The notes beneath the pieces are model-generated. The model did no database searches. It saw only the letters and a list, made by a program, of their open reading frames with translations, and was not told the DNA's origin. Of a stretch of DNA of 14,044 nt, positions 12,525 through 14,044 are shown in pieces (position 1 is the first letter of the stretch; each line of letters opens with the position of its first letter). This stretch comes from an uncultured Clostridia bacterium (GTDB lineage Bacteria; Bacillota; Clostridia; Christensenellales; UBA1242): positions 1 through 14,044 of the forward strand of contig CALWAB010000088.1 of the NCBI GenBank assembly GCA_944372745.1, written 5' to 3'. Position numbers and translations under genes: made by a program.

Positions 12525-12889
12525 TGGACATAAACCAACAACTCACGCACGGTGTTTATTTCACATTGTTACTTGTAGATGATATTCCTGCTTCGGTTTG
12601 CAGATTTGTAATCTTTGATAATAGAAAAACAGTATTTTGTTCAAGGTCGGTTTACACGAAAGAAGAATTTAGACAAAGTGGCTATGCCACAAAAGTATTG
12701 ATTGAAGGGTTCAAATTCTTAAAAGACAATTATAATTGCAAGAAACTCATTAGTTATATCAGCAAAGACAATCTCGCTTCTATTGAACTACATATCAAAG
12801 CAGGATATCATAAACAAACAAAATATATTAAATACTATATGGAAAACCGCTTTTCATTTGATGATAGTGAAATCTATGAAAAATCTTAA
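12524..12889 (+). CDS. GNAT-family acetyltransferase, possibly N-terminally truncated
   Basis: Residues 43-66 carry the acetyl-CoA loop (VYTKEEFRQSGYATKVLIEGFKFL, with the R/Q-x-x-G-x-A core Q51-S-G-Y-A55), and 80-97 carry the later motif NLASIELHIKAGYHK. At 121 aa it is shorter than usual (about 145-170); the first strand and helix before LTHGVYFTLLLVDD seem to be missing. The ATG at 12524 overlaps the stop of an 11-codon ORF that has the only good ribosome binding site, so translation depends on coupling or the true gene is frameshifted. It lies 122 bp after the MerR gene with no terminator between and could share its transcript. Substrate unknown. Confidence 0.7.
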   Translation: MDINQQLTHGVYFTLLLVDDIPASVCRFVIFDNRKTVFCSRSVYTKEEFRQSGYATKVLIEGFKFLKDNYNCKKLISYISKDNLASIELHIKAGYHKQTKYIKYYMENRFSFDDSEIYEKS

Positions 12890-12931
12890 AATACTACTTT
12901 ATTAAAACAAAATTTAAATAGGTGTCAATGA

Positions 12932-14008
12932 ATGAATAAATTTAATTATAAATATAGAAAAGACATAACAAATAAGGTCGAAAAAGAAGAACAACTTACA
13001 GAAGGTTCATCAAAAAAATGTATTGTCACAATTGATAACAAAAAATATGTGTTTAAATATAACTACAGTGATATTGATGGCGTTGCAAAAGCAGAATATT
13101 TAAAACAACAATTTAAAGAAAATATAACTGAACTTAATGGCGATATTTGTGAAGTGTTTTCTTATTATTTTTTGAAAAATATGAATTGCGACTTTTGTAT
13201 ACCATACGACTTTGCAAAATACAAAGGTAGAAATGGTTGCATATCTCCCTACTTTGTTAGCAAAGACACAGAACAAATAAGTTTGCGACAAATGATATTT
13301 TTGAAATATAAAGATGCGAATAGCACAAAATTAACTGCATCCAATTACAAGCCCACTACAGAAGAATTGAACGAATTTTATGGCAATTATTTTAAAAAAT
13401 ACACGCACTCTCAATACCAATTTTCTGTCCCTACCATTCTTCAATATGTTACTGAATTTTGTGATAATTATAAACTCAATGTAAATCTACAAGAATTAGA
13501 AAACAAATTAAATAAAATAGTCATATATGATTACTTTATGCTTAATTGGGATAGGAATTGGCAAAACATAATATTTTTGCAAGACAAACAATCAAATTTG
13601 ACTTTGAGTCCCTTGTTTGACCACGGTGAATGTTTTATGATGGAAAATTTTGACCGATTAAAAGAGAATTATGTGTTAGATGAAAACACACTCGAGGTAG
13701 GTTTATCTACTAATGGTGAACTATACGATTTTAGTGGCAACAATTATTTTAATAATCAACAAATAATTGCAGTTGACATTGCAGAATTATCAACAAAAGA
13801 CAAAGAAGCCAAAAATTTAGTTGATATGTGTTTAAATTTAGATATACAACAATTAATTGAAAATTTTGAAAATGACTACAATTTAAAGCTTCCACAAAAT
13901 TACAAAGAAGTGATTGAACTCTGCTATAATTTGCAAAAAGAAAAATATATATCTGCAAATGAAAAACTAAATAAAAGATTGAAGAAAAGCAAGTCACTTT
14001 TAAAATAA
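12932..14008 (+). CDS. HipA/CtkA-like protein kinase, stand-alone
   Basis: The protein of 358 aa looks like a minimal HipA-fold Ser/Thr kinase similar to H. pylori CtkA. The N-lobe has a beta strand with the probable ATP-binding lysine (YVFKYN, K42) after a Ser-containing loop (EGSSKK, 24-29), and E74 in a helix. The catalytic segment DYFMLNWDRNWQNIIFL (200-216) has D207 and N212 in place of the usual D-R-H-x-x-N, and SPLFDHGE (226-233) gives D230, the equivalent of the DFG aspartate. The C-terminus (320-358) is helical and basic. There is no HipB-type partner next to it and the N-terminal domain of full-length HipA is absent. The start has AGGTG 7 nt upstream. It lies 42 nt after the GNAT gene. 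Assignment is by motif only. Confidence 0.6.
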   Translation: MNKFNYKYRKDITNKVEKEEQLTEGSSKKCIVTIDNKKYVFKYNYSDIDGVAKAEYLKQQFKENITELNGDICEVFSYYFLKNMNCDFCIPYDFAKYKGRNGCISPYFVSKDTEQISLRQMIFLKYKDANSTKLTASNYKPTTEELNEFYGNYFKKYTHSQYQFSVPTILQYVTEFCDNYKLNVNLQELENKLNKIVIYDYFMLNWDRNWQNIIFLQDKQSNLTLSPLFDHGECFMMENFDRLKENYVLDENTLEVGLSTNGELYDFSGNNYFNNQQIIAVDIAELSTKDKEAKNLVDMCLNLDIQQLIENFENDYNLKLPQNYKEVIELCYNLQKEKYISANEKLNKRLKKSKSLLK

Positions 14009-14019
14009 AAGCGTCCAAT

Positions 14020-14044
14020 TTAATAAATATATTTATTAAGGAGA
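14020..14044 (+). promoter_or_regulatory. Perfect 20-bp palindrome overlapping the RBS of the next gene
   Basis: TTAATAAATATATTTATTAA (14020-14039) is a perfect palindrome. AAGGAGA (14038-14044) immediately follows at the window end and looks like the ribosome binding site of a gene beyond it. A pairing of the palindrome in mRNA, or a protein bound to it, would touch this site. Confidence 0.4.

Noticed and set aside
13100..14018. Minus-strand ORFs opposite the kinase gene (13100-13291, 13749-14018)
   Set aside because: They are hydrophobic low-complexity shadows of the plus-strand gene without initiation signals.

Overview
The window is AT-rich DNA from a low-GC bacterium, most likely a member of the Bacillota (Firmicutes). 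This rests on the near-consensus sigma-A promoters (TTGACA/TATAAT with 17-bp spacers), strong AAGGAG-type ribosome binding sites, a lipobox lipoprotein, a tRNA with an encoded CCA tail, and the gene families present. The genus cannot be read from the sequence.

Left half (1-7,925). The genes here are mostly on the minus strand. They are a 627-aa protein of unknown family, a 70-aa XRE-type regulator with a likely operator, a 875-aa P-type calcium ATPase, and undecaprenyl-diphosphatase UppP. Between the first two and the ATPase, on the plus strand, lies an orphan HicB-type antitoxin gene whose start is broken by a frameshift. Most gaps in this half hold a mosaic of short GC-rich hairpin modules (called A, B, C and D below), together with a roughly 98-bp inverted-repeat element present four times plus one fragment. 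Hairpin stems differ between copies but keep their base pairing. These modules are the most unusual structure in the window.

Right half (7,926-14,044). No copy of the repeats is found here. It holds ychF with a small co-transcribed helical protein gene, an AT-rich 605-bp gap, tRNA-Leu(CAG) read into a GNAT acetyltransferase gene, then a divergent pair: a DUF4097-type lipoprotein (minus) and a MerR-family regulator (plus). The shared control region has a TTGACA-19 bp-TATAAT promoter facing the lipoprotein, with a perfect 15-bp dyad inside the spacer. That is the classical architecture of a MerR-activated promoter, so the regulator probably controls the lipoprotein and itself. A GNAT-like gene with a very short leader ORF and a stand-alone HipA/CtkA-like kinase close the window, which ends on what looks like the ribosome binding site of the next gene.

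Cell functions represented are envelope lipid recycling (UppP), calcium export (the ATPase), ribosome-associated ATPase function (YchF) and several small regulatory genes. No complete toxin-antitoxin pair, CRISPR array, transposase or phage gene is visible.
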